Positions 1 through 10,141 are shown, numbered from the stretch's first letter. The stretch: DNA of 64,000 bases from Trichomonas vaginalis G3 (GCF_026262505.1 NC_067204.1:3195797-3259796); one strand, 5' to 3'. Numbers and translations are program-made. Notes: generated by a model not told the origin, from the sequence alone.

Positions 1-316
1 CTTTTTTTTATGTTTTTACTCACACTCGTACTCAACAGGTTTGTGTACAACTATTTCAACTGTGAACCTTGTATTGACCGGTCTTCCTGCAAATGCAAGT
101 TCGGTCAATACACAATTTATGGTGGCAAGAAAGACAGTGGGGAATGTTATTCTGACATCTGTTGTTGCGCTCGAGAGAGAATTGAAATTCCAGACCCAAC
201 TCCAACACCAACACTCAAGTTGCCAAAGACTCATGTGAAGAAGAAGCCTTCTGGTAAGTTTCTTATAGCCATATACATGGCACGCTTTGAGTAAAAACAT
301 TTTTTTCATTTTTTGA
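1..316. other. Polinton A interior, no gene assigned
   Basis: Open frames exist on both strands. A cysteine-rich + frame runs from 10 to 294 and an opposing frame spans 16-309, but neither shows a motif I recognise. The + frame has a Pro/Thr stretch near its end. I leave this stretch unassigned. Confidence 0.3.
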
Positions 317-901
317 ATGAAGCAAGTTAAATTCGTCCCACACCAATCTCAATGGACCGATGAAGAGTTTCAAGCCATGGTTGAAGGCGTTGAGAACGAC
401 ATAGACGGCGAACTTGAAGGAGCTCAAACCACAATTGCAACCAAAATTGCAGGAGTCAAGGAACAGATAGCTCCACTTAAAGCTACCAAAGCTACTCTTG
501 ACCTCATGGATAGTTACCGTTTAGAAGTAAAGAGTGGAATAAGACAATTAAAATTAAAACTTCTAAACTACGAAGCTATACTCCAAAAGTTAGCAGAAAT
601 GAGAAGACTTTACCAGAGCTACTTACATGTAAGGGACTTACCTTCAAGCAGTCCGACCAAAGATGAATTTTCTGACATTGTCCCAATTTTGTCCGAAAGT
701 CAGCTCAGATGTTTTGAACTGCTCCCAACATATCCAGAATATGAACGTTTGCCTGAACTCTTCCGCAATCTCAAAAAACGTTTTTTGGTTCTCATGTTCG
801 AAACTTTTATCGGAAGAGACAACAAACGTTCAGAAGAAGAACAAGATATTATTTTAAACTTGTTGTATGACATAACTGTCATAACAAGCTTTTTGAAGTA
901 A
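317..901 (+). CDS. Polinton A hypothetical helical protein, 194 aa
   Basis: The frame runs from an ATG after a T-rich leader to a TAA. Residues ~20-110 are charged and heptad-like (for example KEQIAPLKATKATLD and RLEVKSGIRQLKLK), suggesting a coiled coil. The C-terminal third is globular with many Leu and Phe. There is no signal peptide or membrane segment. It sits on the + strand ahead of the HNH-like remnant. I recognise no family; a structural or accessory role in the element is only a guess. Confidence 0.55.
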   Translation: MKQVKFVPHQSQWTDEEFQAMVEGVENDIDGELEGAQTTIATKIAGVKEQIAPLKATKATLDLMDSYRLEVKSGIRQLKLKLLNYEAILQKLAEMRRLYQSYLHVRDLPSSSPTKDEFSDIVPILSESQLRCFELLPTYPEYERLPELFRNLKKRFLVLMFETFIGRDNKRSEEEQDIILNLLYDITVITSFLK

Positions 902-933
902 AACCGTCATTCTCAAACCACTTCATTTTTTCG

Positions 934-1630
934 ATGTCCGAACAAGCACCGAAGCCAAACTCAATGGCAGATGTCCTTTCAAGGTTGCCAGAAAAGCGCC
1001 CAGTTCAAATTCAAATTGAATTGAAAGCTCATCTGACAAACACCGTAAGACTCTCCAAAGTAGTCTTATGGAAGAGATGACCAAGCTCAAAGCCGATGTC
1101 CTCATGAACCAAGCTTCCAATGAGAAATGCCTGAATGATTTGACGGAAACCTTGCGCATTTACGAGAGAGAACCGAGACCTTGCCAGACTCATCTACCGT
1201 TTCTTCGAAGAGATAGACGCCATCTGGAAGGTACTCGGAAAGGACAGAACATGCAACACCGTACTTCGTGAACACAGAATTGAAGAAGGAATTGTCGAGG
1301 AAGAAGAGAAACACGAAGAAGAGGAAGAGGAAGAAGAGGAAGAAGAGAAACACGAAGAAGAGGAAGTTTGGGCAACCCTTGTTGCCGATGACACTTACGA
1401 AATTTCCCAACCCTACCCATACCAAATCCGCAACAAGGAGACAGGCAAGGTTCTTACCCCAGTCCTCAACAACTTGGGACACTTGAACCTTACCCTTCGG
1501 AATTACGGTACAATTTCCATGGGAAGCTTGTCGTATGCAATGGGTTCCAAATCCAGACAAGAAGACGAGGGTCAGACACATTGACGGTGACAAGCTCAAC
1601 AACCGTAAGGAGAACCTCGAGTGGTTCTAA
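934..1630 (+). pseudogene. Polinton A HNH/NUMOD4-like endonuclease remnant
   Basis: The 3' part encodes a stretch ending in HIDGDKLNNRKENLEWF, the signature of the HNH module found with NUMOD4 domains in phage and giant-virus homing endonucleases. Upstream lie a long Glu/Lys-rich tract (about 1275-1365) and a separate N-terminal reading segment from the ATG at 934. The gene is broken. Homing-type endonucleases are common passengers of large DNA viruses and Polintons; activity here is not expected. Confidence 0.6.
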
Positions 1631-1679
1631 GAGTAAAAAAATTTTATTTTAGGGGGAAACCCCAAGTAAATTTAGGTGT

Positions 1680-1943
1680 TTAGTTGCGTAAGTAGCTTAA
1701 ATTAATGAGAATTTGGACAAGTAGTTCCTGACCCCTGAATTGGACTCTTTCGTCATCCCAGTTGCGTAGGAGGTCGTCCCAGAGGAGTTGGTAGAATTGC
1801 CAATCCAAGGACGATTTGTCCTCCCAGGCATTGAGGATGTACTGCTCGTAGAGTCTCATGACCTCTGCCTTGCACCAGACACCCTCTCCCTTGGAACGTA
1901 AGGCTTCTTCGAAGTGCTCGAATGCGATTGGCTGCGTGACCAT
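1680..1943 (-). CDS. Polinton A hypothetical protein, 87 aa
   Basis: A small open frame, rich in Trp, Leu and acidic residues (SSLDWQFYQLLWDDLLRNWD), probably all helical. I chose the ATG at 1943 because the sequence before it, AAAAAGTGTCA at 1950-1960, matches a motif placed 4-6 nt before other starts in this window. No known family is recognised. It lies between the HNH-like remnant and the polymerase block, whose genes share its strand. Confidence 0.5.
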   Translation of the reverse strand: MVTQPIAFEHFEEALRSKGEGVWCKAEVMRLYEQYILNAWEDKSSLDWQFYQLLWDDLLRNWDDERVQFRGQELLVQILINLSYLRN

Positions 1944-1949
1944 CTGAAA

Positions 1950-1960
1950 TGACACTTTTT
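1950..1960 (-). promoter_or_regulatory. AAAAAGTGTCA start-proximal motif
   Basis: The motif ends 6 nt before the ATG at 1943. A close match, AAAAGTGACA, precedes the starts at 13466 and 52594 at nearly the same distance. A TCA trinucleotide, the core of the trichomonad initiator, sits between the motif and the ATG. Confidence 0.4.
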
Positions 1961-2088
1961 GTCCGTTTGGTCAATGTTCGTGTCTCGTGCCATAGTCGAC
2001 GAAAATACAGACAAACAGGTTATATATGAGTTTGAGACCAAGAATGGTGTAACTCGACCTGTCCGATTCAAATTCGAATAAAAATTTT

Positions 2089-3490
2089 TTACTTCATGCA
2101 ATGTTTTATTTCTGTGCCGTCTTCAAGTATGCCCCAGTACTTACGCTTGGAGAGGACATGAACTTCGGTGAAAATTTTGTCCAATTTGAATTGACCCATC
2201 TTTTCACCGACCATTCCCATTTCAATGAGTTTGTTATAGCCTTCTTCGTTCGTCATGAGTGCGTCGATGTTCTCATAGTAAACCTTGACTTTGGATTTGA
2301 CTTCGGAGAAGAATTTGTTGTAGTTGTCAAGGACTGCCTTTGCGAACTGAGGGTAAGACCAATGTTCGACAATAGGTTTTAATGTGGTTACTAAGCCACT
2401 TTGACCTTGAGTGAATTCGTACTTCAAAACAAAAGGGGAGAACCTTTCAACAAAGTTGTCGACCTTCTCATAGTGTTTACTCTTCATCTCTTGAGGTTTC
2501 TTAATGGAATATCCCCATGTCGAATTCATAAGCAATTTGAGTGTCATTGCAAGTTTGGGGTTTGAAGCTTTCCTAATATCATACAGTTGTTGTATGACTT
2601 TTCCAACTGTATAGTTCCTTCCTGGGAACTCACCATCTTCGTTTGGAATTCCAGTCGGGATATATTGGACGAACCTCATGTACGCAGCGTTAAGGTCGAC
2701 ATAGTATATCTTTTCATCTGAGTCGAACTTGTCGCAACCAATGGGTCCAGTTCGTGGAAATTCAAGTGAGTCTCTTATCTTCTGAGAAACTTCTCCTGTT
2801 ATCTCATAAACATCGTCGAAGCAACCTGTTTCATATAAAACCTTCTGACCTAACTCCGATGCTCTCCAATACAATTTGACGTCAATTGGATGTCTCAATG
2901 GAAGTTTGTTTATAGCATCTTGAAGTTCTTGCAACCTCATTGGAAGTTCTTCTGGTTCAGGTTGGTATCCGAACAATCCAACTCCTTTTGGAACAGTGTA
3001 CTTCTTTTGTGCTATAACTTTGTCTGGAACAACTTTTGGTCTTGCTAACAATGAAAAGTTTGTTTCGTCTTTTGGTACAAAAGTTTCTGTCAGCTTGTCA
3101 TCTGGAATTGGTTCCAACAAACCTTTCTCGAAAAGAATGTTAACAGCTCTGACAATGTTGCACTTGCCTTTTCCGAACAATGGGTTTGTAAGACTTTCGT
3201 TCAACATGAAGTGGTTGTGGACAATTACAATCTTCAACCATGGTAAGTCTTTGTCAACAACATAGTCGTCATGTGAAGAACCTTTCTCAGTCGGTATGTT
3301 GACTCGGATATTGACATTTGCCAACGGTGCAATTTGCCAATTGACCTCTGAGAATGTACCTTGTCTTCACACATGACTCAAGATACTTCATCTTCTCTTC
3401 TGAAACAAGACCAGAGTTCCTGAGACATGTAAGAATACAAGGTTCATTGACAATTGTTTCAATTGAATTGTAAATTCCATACCTTGTCAA
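2089..3490 (-). pseudogene. Polinton A DNA polymerase B, palm/thumb part
   Basis: Protein-primed family B DNA polymerase, the enzyme that copies Polinton DNA from its ends. The long segment (2089-3324, 411 aa) contains a motif A-like YYVDLNAAYM around residues 205-215, a motif B-like KLLMNSTWGY near 265, and a motif C-like region with YYENIDALM near 350. It ends in a conserved lysine-rich palm/thumb stretch (VLSKRKYWGILEDG). A shorter upstream segment on the same strand (3287-3490) belongs to the same gene region. The gene is broken, with roughly two to three breaks including those toward 4239. It differs clearly from the polymerase in Polinton B. Confidence 0.75.
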
Positions 3491-3507
3491 GTCAATGTCA
3501 GACTTAT

Positions 3508-4239
3508 TTATGAACGGGAAGTATCCAGCATGTTGTCTGACTGCTTGAGGGTTAGGTTGGTACCATTCGAACTTACACTTGCAATTCCTTCAATTGCATT
3601 CAAAATGTCTGAGTCGGAGTCAACCATTTGTTCTCTCTTTGTAGTCTTGAAAGCGTCAAGAAGTTGTGCGGCTGTTGTGACATTGCCATGTGCATAGTAA
3701 ATGTGACCATCTAAATCTGTTACGGTTAGTCTGAGATTGTATCCTTTCTTATTTCCGTCTTGAATTGCAGCAAGTACACCCATGAAGCCTTCTTTGTTCT
3801 TTCCTTCGTCAAAGTTTACTGTAAAGGTTCGACCAGATGTAATTTGACTTCTAACTTCACGATACTTCTCATATGCATATCTTGTTCTTTCCATGGGAGC
3901 ATGTTTGTCTTCACCCTTCCCTTTTTTCCTTCTCAAAGGATGCAATTGTTCGTCATGTTTCCAGTAGAATCTGGCAAAGCCGTCGTGTCCTTCAACTTGA
4001 GGCTCAGAAACATCGAAAGGCATGTCCATAAGACGTTCTTCTTCTAACCTCTCTAACCTGTTTGGATAATTTGCGCGTGCTGTTTCCAAGTCCATTTCAT
4101 AGGTCAGACCAGCCAGTTTGTCATAGACTTTTATGGGTCTTCCCTTCCTATATTTAAACTTCTTTGAAACTTTCCAACCATATCTTTGCAACTCTGCTTT
4201 TATTCTAGCAGATTTTCTATCCATTCTATATGGGGGCAT
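3508..4239 (-). pseudogene. Polinton A polymerase N-terminal region
   Basis: A 243-aa open frame begins at an ATG (MPPYRMDRKSARIKAELQ) after an AT-rich leader. It is Arg/Lys-rich at the N-terminus, which suits DNA contact. A central part, FTVNFDEGKNKEGFMG, recalls other N-terminal Polinton polymerase or terminal-protein regions, but I cannot name the domain with confidence. It lies directly upstream of the polymerase palm region on the same strand, so I take it as the front of the same gene region. Confidence 0.5.
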
Positions 4240-4269
4240 TTTTATAAAAATAAAAAAATATTTTTTTCT

Positions 4270-4827
4270 TTACTTAACATAACCGCCTGCTGCCATAAGT
4301 CTTTGACGCCAACCCATACCAGCTAATGAAGGTTGACTTGGTTTAGTTTGGAAACTAAACTTTGGTTTTGGTTTATCTTCAGTTTTTGGTTTTTCTTCTT
4401 CTATCGGTTTTTCGTCACTTTTCGGTTCCTCTGACTTTACCTCACTTGCAGGTATGGTTGTGTCGTCAACATCTTCATAAATATCATATGCCATTTGTTT
4501 TTGTTTTCCTTTCAACTTTTTGTGTTTGTTGTAAAGTTTAGAATATTTCGACTCTAAGTCAATGAGATGTTCTATAATGAACTGTTGGTCAGTGAAGTAA
4601 ACTTTTCCATCTGTTGTCTCGAAAGCTCCTTCAGACTTCAATATTTTATTTGTGAGAGTTTGTTTCTTTTTTGAGATACTAGCCGTTCCATTTCTATGAA
4701 AAGTGACTTTGTAGTTAGGGTTTGTATTTCCAGACCTGGCACTTTCTATTATTGAATTTTTTTCTTCATCTGTAAGTTCTTTGACAGGTTTTGACAATGG
4801 TTCTGAACTTTTTGTTTGTGGTGTCAA
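4270..4827 (-). CDS. Polinton A hypothetical protein, 185 aa
   Basis: The N-terminus is Ser/Lys/Glu-rich. A compact region at ~40-110 includes KVTFHRNGTASISKK and a helix IIEHLIDLESKYSKLYNKHKKLKGK. A Pro/Lys/Glu linker (~120-160) precedes a C-terminal tail ending WRQRLMAAGGYVK. I do not recognise the family. The disordered acidic-basic linker and conserved-looking short tail would fit a virion scaffold or minor structural protein, which is inference only. An ATG-start gene remnant on the same strand (about 4870-5030) lies just upstream. Confidence 0.5.
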   Translation of the reverse strand: MTPQTKSSEPLSKPVKELTDEEKNSIIESARSGNTNPNYKVTFHRNGTASISKKKQTLTNKILKSEGAFETTDGKVYFTDQQFIIEHLIDLESKYSKLYNKHKKLKGKQKQMAYDIYEDVDDTTIPASEVKSEEPKSDEKPIEEEKPKTEDKPKPKFSFQTKPSQPSLAGMGWRQRLMAAGGYVK

Positions 4828-5045
4828 ATCTACCGTTTCAACTTCTTCGGTTCATTTCATCTCAGTAAAAAATTTTAGTTTGGTTTGTTTTCAACTGGTT
4901 GTTTAGGTTTTTTAAGTCGGTCTAAAACTTCCTGAGGTATAGGAGGACTTGACAAACACGTGGTTGTGTAACTGCTGGAAGTCGACAAATCCATCTTGAA
5001 CCATTTGTCTCAATGCTGTATTGTTCATTCATCTCAGTAAAAAAT

Positions 5046-5402
5046 TTACATTCCCACGTTTGAGGTGGTTGCGGTTGGTTGTTGTTTCCCATTGTTGTGC
5101 ATGGTTATATCCTCTGTTAAAGAATCTTTCACCTTGGTCCTATAGTGCCCTGCTTGGTTATAGTAGTCATTTGCTTTGTTATAGTAGTTTCCTGCTTGTC
5201 TTCCTACATTGTCCATCCATCCTTGAACTTTTCCTCTTGTTTCAGGATTTGGAATAAGATTTGCTGCATCTCGTGCTACCTCCCAACCTTTCTGTACAGT
5301 TTGTATAATAGGTTGTGCTTTCTCTTTCAGTATACCTAATGTACTCAAAATCTTCCTTCCAATTCCAAATGCACCTCTGGCTATTGTTCCCACTGCGGGC
5401 AA
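5046..5402 (-). pseudogene. Polinton A small amphipathic protein (pVI/pX-like?)
   Basis: About 118 residues: a Gly/Ala-rich amphipathic N-terminus (GTIARGAFGIGRKILSTLG), then tyrosine/asparagine repeats (NYYNKANDYYNQAGHY) and a polar tail. The frame has no ATG at its front, so the copy is probably broken. Small amphipathic, glycine-rich proteins are usual in adenovirus and Polinton virions, where they disturb membranes or bind DNA; the match is by composition only. Confidence 0.4.
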
Positions 5403-5460
5403 AAATCTGGATGCAACTCCTGCTAATGCGCCAATAAACCCATTTCTTATGGGTTAAAAA

Positions 5461-6420
5461 ATGACGAATCCAAACAAGGACCCCTATGTTTCTAAAGCGA
5501 CAAAGAAAGCACTCATGGTAAAAATCTTTAGTTCAACACCAAATGCTTGGTTTATGGATATCTTGGAAAACATTCCGAGGTATAGAGAAGATGGACCACC
5601 ATACTGGCTAATATTTGTTGGTCAAAACACAAGATACTGTGAAGCCATACCATTATGGTCCAAAAATATTTTAGATGTGAAAACTGCTTTGACAATATTC
5701 GTTGACAAATACCATCCAACAAAACTGACATCTGACTGTGAAAGTTCTTTCAAATCAGATGATGTAAAAAACTATCTGCGTTCAAAAATGTAAACCAATA
5801 TTTCATTGTCGACCAAAACCATTCTGCTCTTGGTGTCATTGACAGTTGTATAAAATCTTAAGAGACTTAAACCAACCACAAGGTGGTGAGGTAGATGAAA
5901 TGTCATATGACGACAAATATAGACACTTCTCCATGGCAAAGATGAGACAAGTTTTAAATATTTACAATAGCCGTAAACAAAAAGGTTTGGGAAACCACTC
6001 CCCCGAAGAAATGAAAAACAACCCTGACTTAGAGAAAGACTATATATTTAATAGTTTAGTCAAAAGAGACAAACAAGAAAGAATGCCAGGCTTCAAACTT
6101 AAGAAAGGTGACAAAGTAAAAATAGAAATACCTAAACGCGACCCATATGAAAATATATTGACTATGACAACAATGGGAACTCGACAGGTACTCACATTCG
6201 TGTTCGTAAAAATAGAAGAAAGTATACAAGAGAATATTATGAAGTTTTAGGCAAACATGGCAAAATGTACAGACTGCAAGCAGAAGATAAAACTACTATT
6301 GTCAGACTCGTTTCAAACTTGTCAAAGTTCAAGGTGGTATACTTTCAAAGACAGTTCCTAACAAATATAAGACAACTCCTGACGAATATGCTAAAGAAGT
6401 TGAAAATGACGACTAAGCAT
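5461..6420 (+). pseudogene. Polinton A integrase (rve family)
   Basis: A retroviral-type DDE integrase, which would insert the element's ends and create 6-bp target duplications. The first segment (5461-5793) has the catalytic-core pattern WFMDILENI...LIFVGQNTRYCEAIPLW, then LTSDCESSFKS, the second acidic motif. The next (5846-6250) begins past the third motif, has NHSPEEM, and ends in a basic SH3/chromo-like tail (KLKKGDKVKIEIPKRDP). The gene is broken, with about two to three breaks. It is the only recognisable + strand gene between two blocks of - strand genes. Confidence 0.75.
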
Positions 6421-6531
6421 TTCTATACCATGCGTAAACTGTCATGTAAGGTGGCATGTAGTCTTTACTTTTCCGTTGTTTGCGTATACCTGAAACGCGA
6501 TGTGTATGGCTTCCTCCTACCTCAGTGTTAC

Positions 6532-6801
6532 TCAGTAACAATTTATAGCAAACTTAACGTCCTCTTTAACATCATATCCTTTACCTTTTGTCATTCCTGA
6601 CCAATCCCAAAATCTATGACTATGCAAACCTGCTTCAGATGTACTTAAATTTATGTAGTGACTGTGCGCAGGTAAATTTGCACCTGAAATCGTTTTACTT
6701 CCACCTGTTTCCTTTGAAGAGTTTGCACAATACAAAAACCTGTCGACTATTTGAGTCCAAGTTCCAAAACCAAGTACTACTTCTGGTCTGGTAGAGTTCA
6801 T
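6532..6801 (-). pseudogene. Polinton A fibre tip, phage tail-collar-like domain
   Basis: The peptide includes FGTWTQIVDRFLYCAN, then KTISGANLPAHSHYI and WDWSGMTKGKGYDVK. The pattern 'GTW-xx-I-x-D-R-F' followed by 'NLPAHSH' is the classic C-terminal receptor-binding or collar domain of bacteriophage tail fibres. It is about 80% identical in protein, and about 90% by eye in DNA, to the tip at 42688-43008 in Polinton B. The gene continues upstream through ADKTYVN-type repeats (6860-6960) to the stalk at 7154-7663. The copy is broken. Confidence 0.7.
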
Positions 6802-7153
6802 TGACGTGTAAATAGAACCTATAGGATATAGTGTTTGAAGTATTTCTGTCTTTAACGTTTGAAGCTCTGTTTTGTCAGCTTTCTTATCTAACTCATCGTT
6901 AACATATGTTTTGTCAGCTTTTTATCTAACTCAACGTTAACATATGTTTTGTCAGCTTTGTTGTCATATAAATCTTGAGCAGTGAATTTAACTTTGTTTT
7001 CATCCTCCATGACATAGACATTTCTACATCTAGTGTATTTCATCGTCGTTATGTCTTCATCCGATGTTAAACCTTGTGGAAAGTTAGGAGGTTTCCAAAG
7101 TAGTACATCCCCACCAGTTCCATCAGGTTCTTCAACCGTTCCTGCAATATTTT

Positions 7154-7663
7154 CTATACCAACAGTTGCGAAAAATCGTGTGTATGAGTCTTTTTAGAAT
7201 ATTCTTTGTCAGCTCTTGTCACTTCACTTGACATTTTATTGTCAACATATGTTTTATCCGCTTTGTCATCTAACATTGCTGGTAGTTCATCTACGTCATA
7301 GATGTTATGTGTATGATGTTTTTGTGGGTATGTTCTATCTGTCCATGCGAGAATATAGTCTCTTGTTGCATCTACATACTCTTTGTCAGCTTTGTTGTCA
7401 ATATCTGCTTTCAAAAGAAGTTCATCTATAGGTTTCTCGTTTAAAGTTCTTTTTGTTGGATTTATACAAACAGTATGGTTCTTACTGTCTTGAAACAGAA
7501 ACTCATCTGTCATTGGGTTTATCGTCAGTTTTAAGTTTCCTTCTTTCAATGACTCAGATATCTTAGAATAGTTTGAAAAGTTTGTTGTGTTCTTATTTAG
7601 AGCTTGCAAAATGAGTTGTCGGTTGTGTTGTATTTCTCTCATAGACGCTGTTTCTTTCGACAT
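7154..7663 (-). pseudogene. Polinton A fibre N-terminus and stalk
   Basis: This 169-aa segment starts at an ATG (MSKETASMREIQHNRQ) after a TTTTTATTCTAGATAAA leader shared back-to-back with the divergent gene at 7682. Residues ~85-160 hold ADxxNKADKEYVDA, DDKADKTYVDNK and VTRADKEYSKK units, the ADK-x-YV repeat typical of phage tail-fibre shafts. HTHDFSQL near the end resembles fibre hinge motifs. The divergent pairing with a probable minor capsid protein suggests co-expression of virion genes. Confidence 0.65.
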
Positions 7664-7681
7664 TTTTATTCTAGATAAAAT

Positions 7682-8530
7682 ATGCTTTCAATAGAAAAAG
7701 AAAATTCAAGAGTTGCTACAACTAAACCATTAGATGAACTTTTTACGAATGTCGGTCAAAAGTTTGAGACAGAGACCGTAAAGCATGAAGGCTATCGTTT
7801 TGACTACCCGTTAAGATGGCTAAGAGACCCATCCGTCACAAAAGCTATTGGCTTTCGTAGAATGAAATTCATTTCAGAAGCCATACATGGTTTCCCATTT
7901 ACGGTCGCTTTTGAAATTCGATACTATAACAAAGAGAAACGTACGTATGAGAAATTTGAACAGGGAAAACTTTTACAAGTGAATTTGCTTGTAAACTTAG
8001 AAACAACTCTTCAAGCTTTTCAAGAAAAAATAAACGATATCTATCTCGAATATGCAAAACAGTACAACATTGACGAAGGAGAGTACCATCTCGATATTAT
8101 ATATGACAGGAAAAATGCAACTGTTAAAATCAATAGAATAGAAGACCTTGGAGAAGACGTTTATATTTCTACAAAATATAACAACTTGGCATGGTATAGA
8201 TTTTTGAGGATGTTAAATCAGCCTGCAGAATATCCAGTACACCCGGACTTTTATGAAGTCGAAAACCCTAATGGAACATATGAAAATGTTTTCGACTCAG
8301 ATGCTATTATAGTTCATGCTTCATTTTCTGGTGCGCAAAACTCTTTCTTATGTCTGATGAATGACTTTTACGAAAAACCTACAAAGCTATATGAACCACC
8401 GAGTGGAAGTATTTCAGACTTTCAAGTATGGTTTACTACAGATGGAAGAAAGAGAATAATTCCATTATACCATGCGTTTTACTTAGAACTTAGTTTCATA
8501 TACAACTACTATCGAACGGTAAAAATATAA
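7682..8530 (+). CDS. Polinton A probable minor capsid (penton-like) protein
   Basis: A 282-aa intact-looking frame with a Phe/Tyr-rich beta-strand composition. The C-terminal third (HASFSGAQNSFLCLMND...FQVWFTTDGRKRI) resembles the C-terminal part of the Polinton single jelly-roll penton protein. A comparable 'FLEFWFKYPDGKKIE' stretch occurs at 39939-40307 in Polinton B. It is transcribed divergently from the fibre gene and faces the small amphipathic gene at 8534. The penton identity is inferred from position and fold-like pattern, not from a catalytic motif. Confidence 0.5.
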   Translation: MLSIEKENSRVATTKPLDELFTNVGQKFETETVKHEGYRFDYPLRWLRDPSVTKAIGFRRMKFISEAIHGFPFTVAFEIRYYNKEKRTYEKFEQGKLLQVNLLVNLETTLQAFQEKINDIYLEYAKQYNIDEGEYHLDIIYDRKNATVKINRIEDLGEDVYISTKYNNLAWYRFLRMLNQPAEYPVHPDFYEVENPNGTYENVFDSDAIIVHASFSGAQNSFLCLMNDFYEKPTKLYEPPSGSISDFQVWFTTDGRKRIIPLYHAFYLELSFIYNYYRTVKI

Positions 8531-8533
8531 TTT

Positions 8534-8776
8534 TTAATACGGTTGAGGTGTTGGATTTGGTTGCCAACTAGACTGTGGTGCAGGTTCAGGCTGTTGTATA
8601 ACAGGAGCTTGTTCTTCTGGTTCAGGGTCTTTAGGTATAATACCAACGAACTGACCTACTCTTTTACCAATATTTTTGACTCCGTTCCAAATTCCTCTTC
8701 CTACGGTTTTTATTCCATTCCATATACCTCTTCCAACATTTCGAAAGAAGTTTCCAATACTACTGAAGAAACCCAT
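8534..8776 (-). CDS. Polinton A small amphipathic virion-type protein, 80 aa
   Basis: It starts MGFFSSIGNFFRNVGRGIWNG and repeats GRGIWNGIKTV / GRGIWNGVKNI, giving two Gly/Trp amphipathic helices. A Pro/Gln tail (PEPAPQSSWQPNPTPQPY) follows. This is the profile of membrane-active or DNA-condensing minor capsid peptides (adenovirus pVI or pX type) seen in Polintons. The MGFF start may be an N-myristoylation signal. Its 3' end nearly abuts the convergent gene at 7682-8530. Confidence 0.55.
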   Translation of the reverse strand: MGFFSSIGNFFRNVGRGIWNGIKTVGRGIWNGVKNIGKRVGQFVGIIPKDPEPEEQAPVIQQPEPAPQSSWQPNPTPQPY

Positions 8777-8794
8777 TTTACTATATGTAAAAAT

Positions 8795-9156
8795 CTAATG
8801 TCCGCCTAGTCTCTTACGTTTCCTGTTGAGTTCCATAGCATTCTTTAACTGGAGCTCATACATTCTGTTTCTCCTCTGGTAGAAAACATATTCTGGTCAA
8901 CTCCTGTGTTTGCGTCATCTGCATAAAGTTGTTTATATCCCACTTCAGGGTTTGTATAAAACTCTTTCCATCTCATATTTGCATACCATGGTGGTAAGCC
9001 TAACGCAGCGTCATTTGACATGGCAGTTTGCATTTGTACATCTGTTGGCACTTGACCATAGTTTGCCATTGCAGTTTGTATTCTAACTTCATTTGGAATA
9101 TTCTCTGGGTTTGGTTGTCCAGGTTGCTGTGCATTCGCTAAGTTCTGTGCGTCCAT
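8795..9156 (-). pseudogene. Polinton A hypothetical protein, ~103 aa
   Basis: The ATG at 9156 opens a Gln/Asn/Pro-rich protein with two imperfect copies of a short unit (VRIQTAMANYGQVP and VQMQTAMSNDAALG), then WYANMRWKEFYTNPEVGYKQLY. The gene is broken. The duplicated unit suggests an oligomeric structural protein, but I recognise no family. Confidence 0.4.
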
Positions 9157-9179
9157 TTAATATTAGATAAAAATATCTC

Positions 9180-9311
9180 TTACGAGTACATATACTGAAC
9201 ATTTGCAGGCATTGGTTCATCTTCATATTCTCTATATCTTTCTGCCACGTCAAATAAGTAAATGACACAATGGAAAAAACCTAAAACAAGTAGTCCTATT
9301 TCAAACCACAT
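9180..9311 (-). CDS. Polinton A single-pass membrane microprotein, 43 aa
   Basis: ATG at 9311 to TAA at 9180. The N-terminal half (IGLLVLGFFHCVIYLF) is one strong membrane segment. The tail is acidic (REYEDEPMP) and ends in VQYMYS. It lies between two same-strand genes with short gaps and overlaps the end of the methylase segment by a few bases. Small membrane proteins are common in Polinton virion gene blocks; the role is unknown. Confidence 0.5.
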   Translation of the reverse strand: MWFEIGLLVLGFFHCVIYLFDVAERYREYEDEPMPANVQYMYS

Positions 9312-10111
9312 TTACTTACTAGTAAAATTTCTTTGTTATGACACTTTCTCCAGTTTATAGGACCTCTCTCATATTCTATCTTATCGTATCTAAACTCATA
9401 GTCATGTATGTCCTCTAACCATCTCATGACACTTTCCAAACCACTTTTATCGGATGTAAAGTAAAAGCATGGATGGTTATGTAAAACGTCTAAAGTTTCT
9501 AAAGAGTCTCTCAAAGTCCAGTCTACTTGGTATTGAAAATCCCATGTGTTATAGAACGGCGGGGCCACTATAAAAAAACATTTTCCTTGTCTTTATATTT
9601 TTCATACAACTCTGTCCAATGACATCTCACAAACTCTATACCCTCAATATATTTTTCTATGTTCTCTTTGAAAACATTTGTATAGTTAAGATATAAAACT
9701 TTTGACATAAGTGTTTCAATGTCATGAACTCTTATAGCACCACTATATAATAGTCTAGCAGATATACTATCCCAGTCAATATACTCTGCCTTTTTCAAAA
9801 CCTCTCTGACAGTATTTTTCTTATCTAATGGTATACGTTCCATCTTACCTATAGGTATCTTTTCTTTTAACTCTTTCAATATTTGTTTGTGTCTGGTATA
9901 TGTTTGAGACGGTTCATATAGTTGTCGAAGTCATTGCATATAATCTTTGAGTCAGGAAATATTGTATGGCACAAATGAGATATATAGAAACTTCCCGAAC
10001 AAGTCTACAAATGTTAGACCATTCGGTAGTTTCTTAAGTTCTCTCAATAGAATATCTTTACATCTACTCTTATTTCCAAAGAAGGGTAACGGTGGTTTTG
10101 TAAAATTCATT
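9296..10111 (-). pseudogene. Polinton A Dam-type adenine DNA methylase remnant
   Basis: The gene region starts at the ATG at 10111 with PLPFFGNKSR, the motif I (AdoMet) form of D12-class N6-adenine methylases. FVDLFG and then ICNDFDNY follow, both typical of Dam/DpnII enzymes. A middle segment (9568-9879) is helical, as in the family's target-recognition region. The last segment (9296-9568) has APPFYNT and WRKCHNKEILL, in the place of the family's catalytic-motif region and C-terminus. The gene is broken in several places. T. vaginalis is known to carry 6mA DNA and laterally acquired adenine methylases. Confidence 0.6.
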
Positions 10112-10141
10112 TTATATATATAATAAAAATGTTTTTTCCTG

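Noticed and set aside
1194-1602. Serine/phenylalanine-rich - strand frames opposite the HNH remnant
   Set aside because: Antisense of the Glu/Lys tract on the + strand; low complexity.
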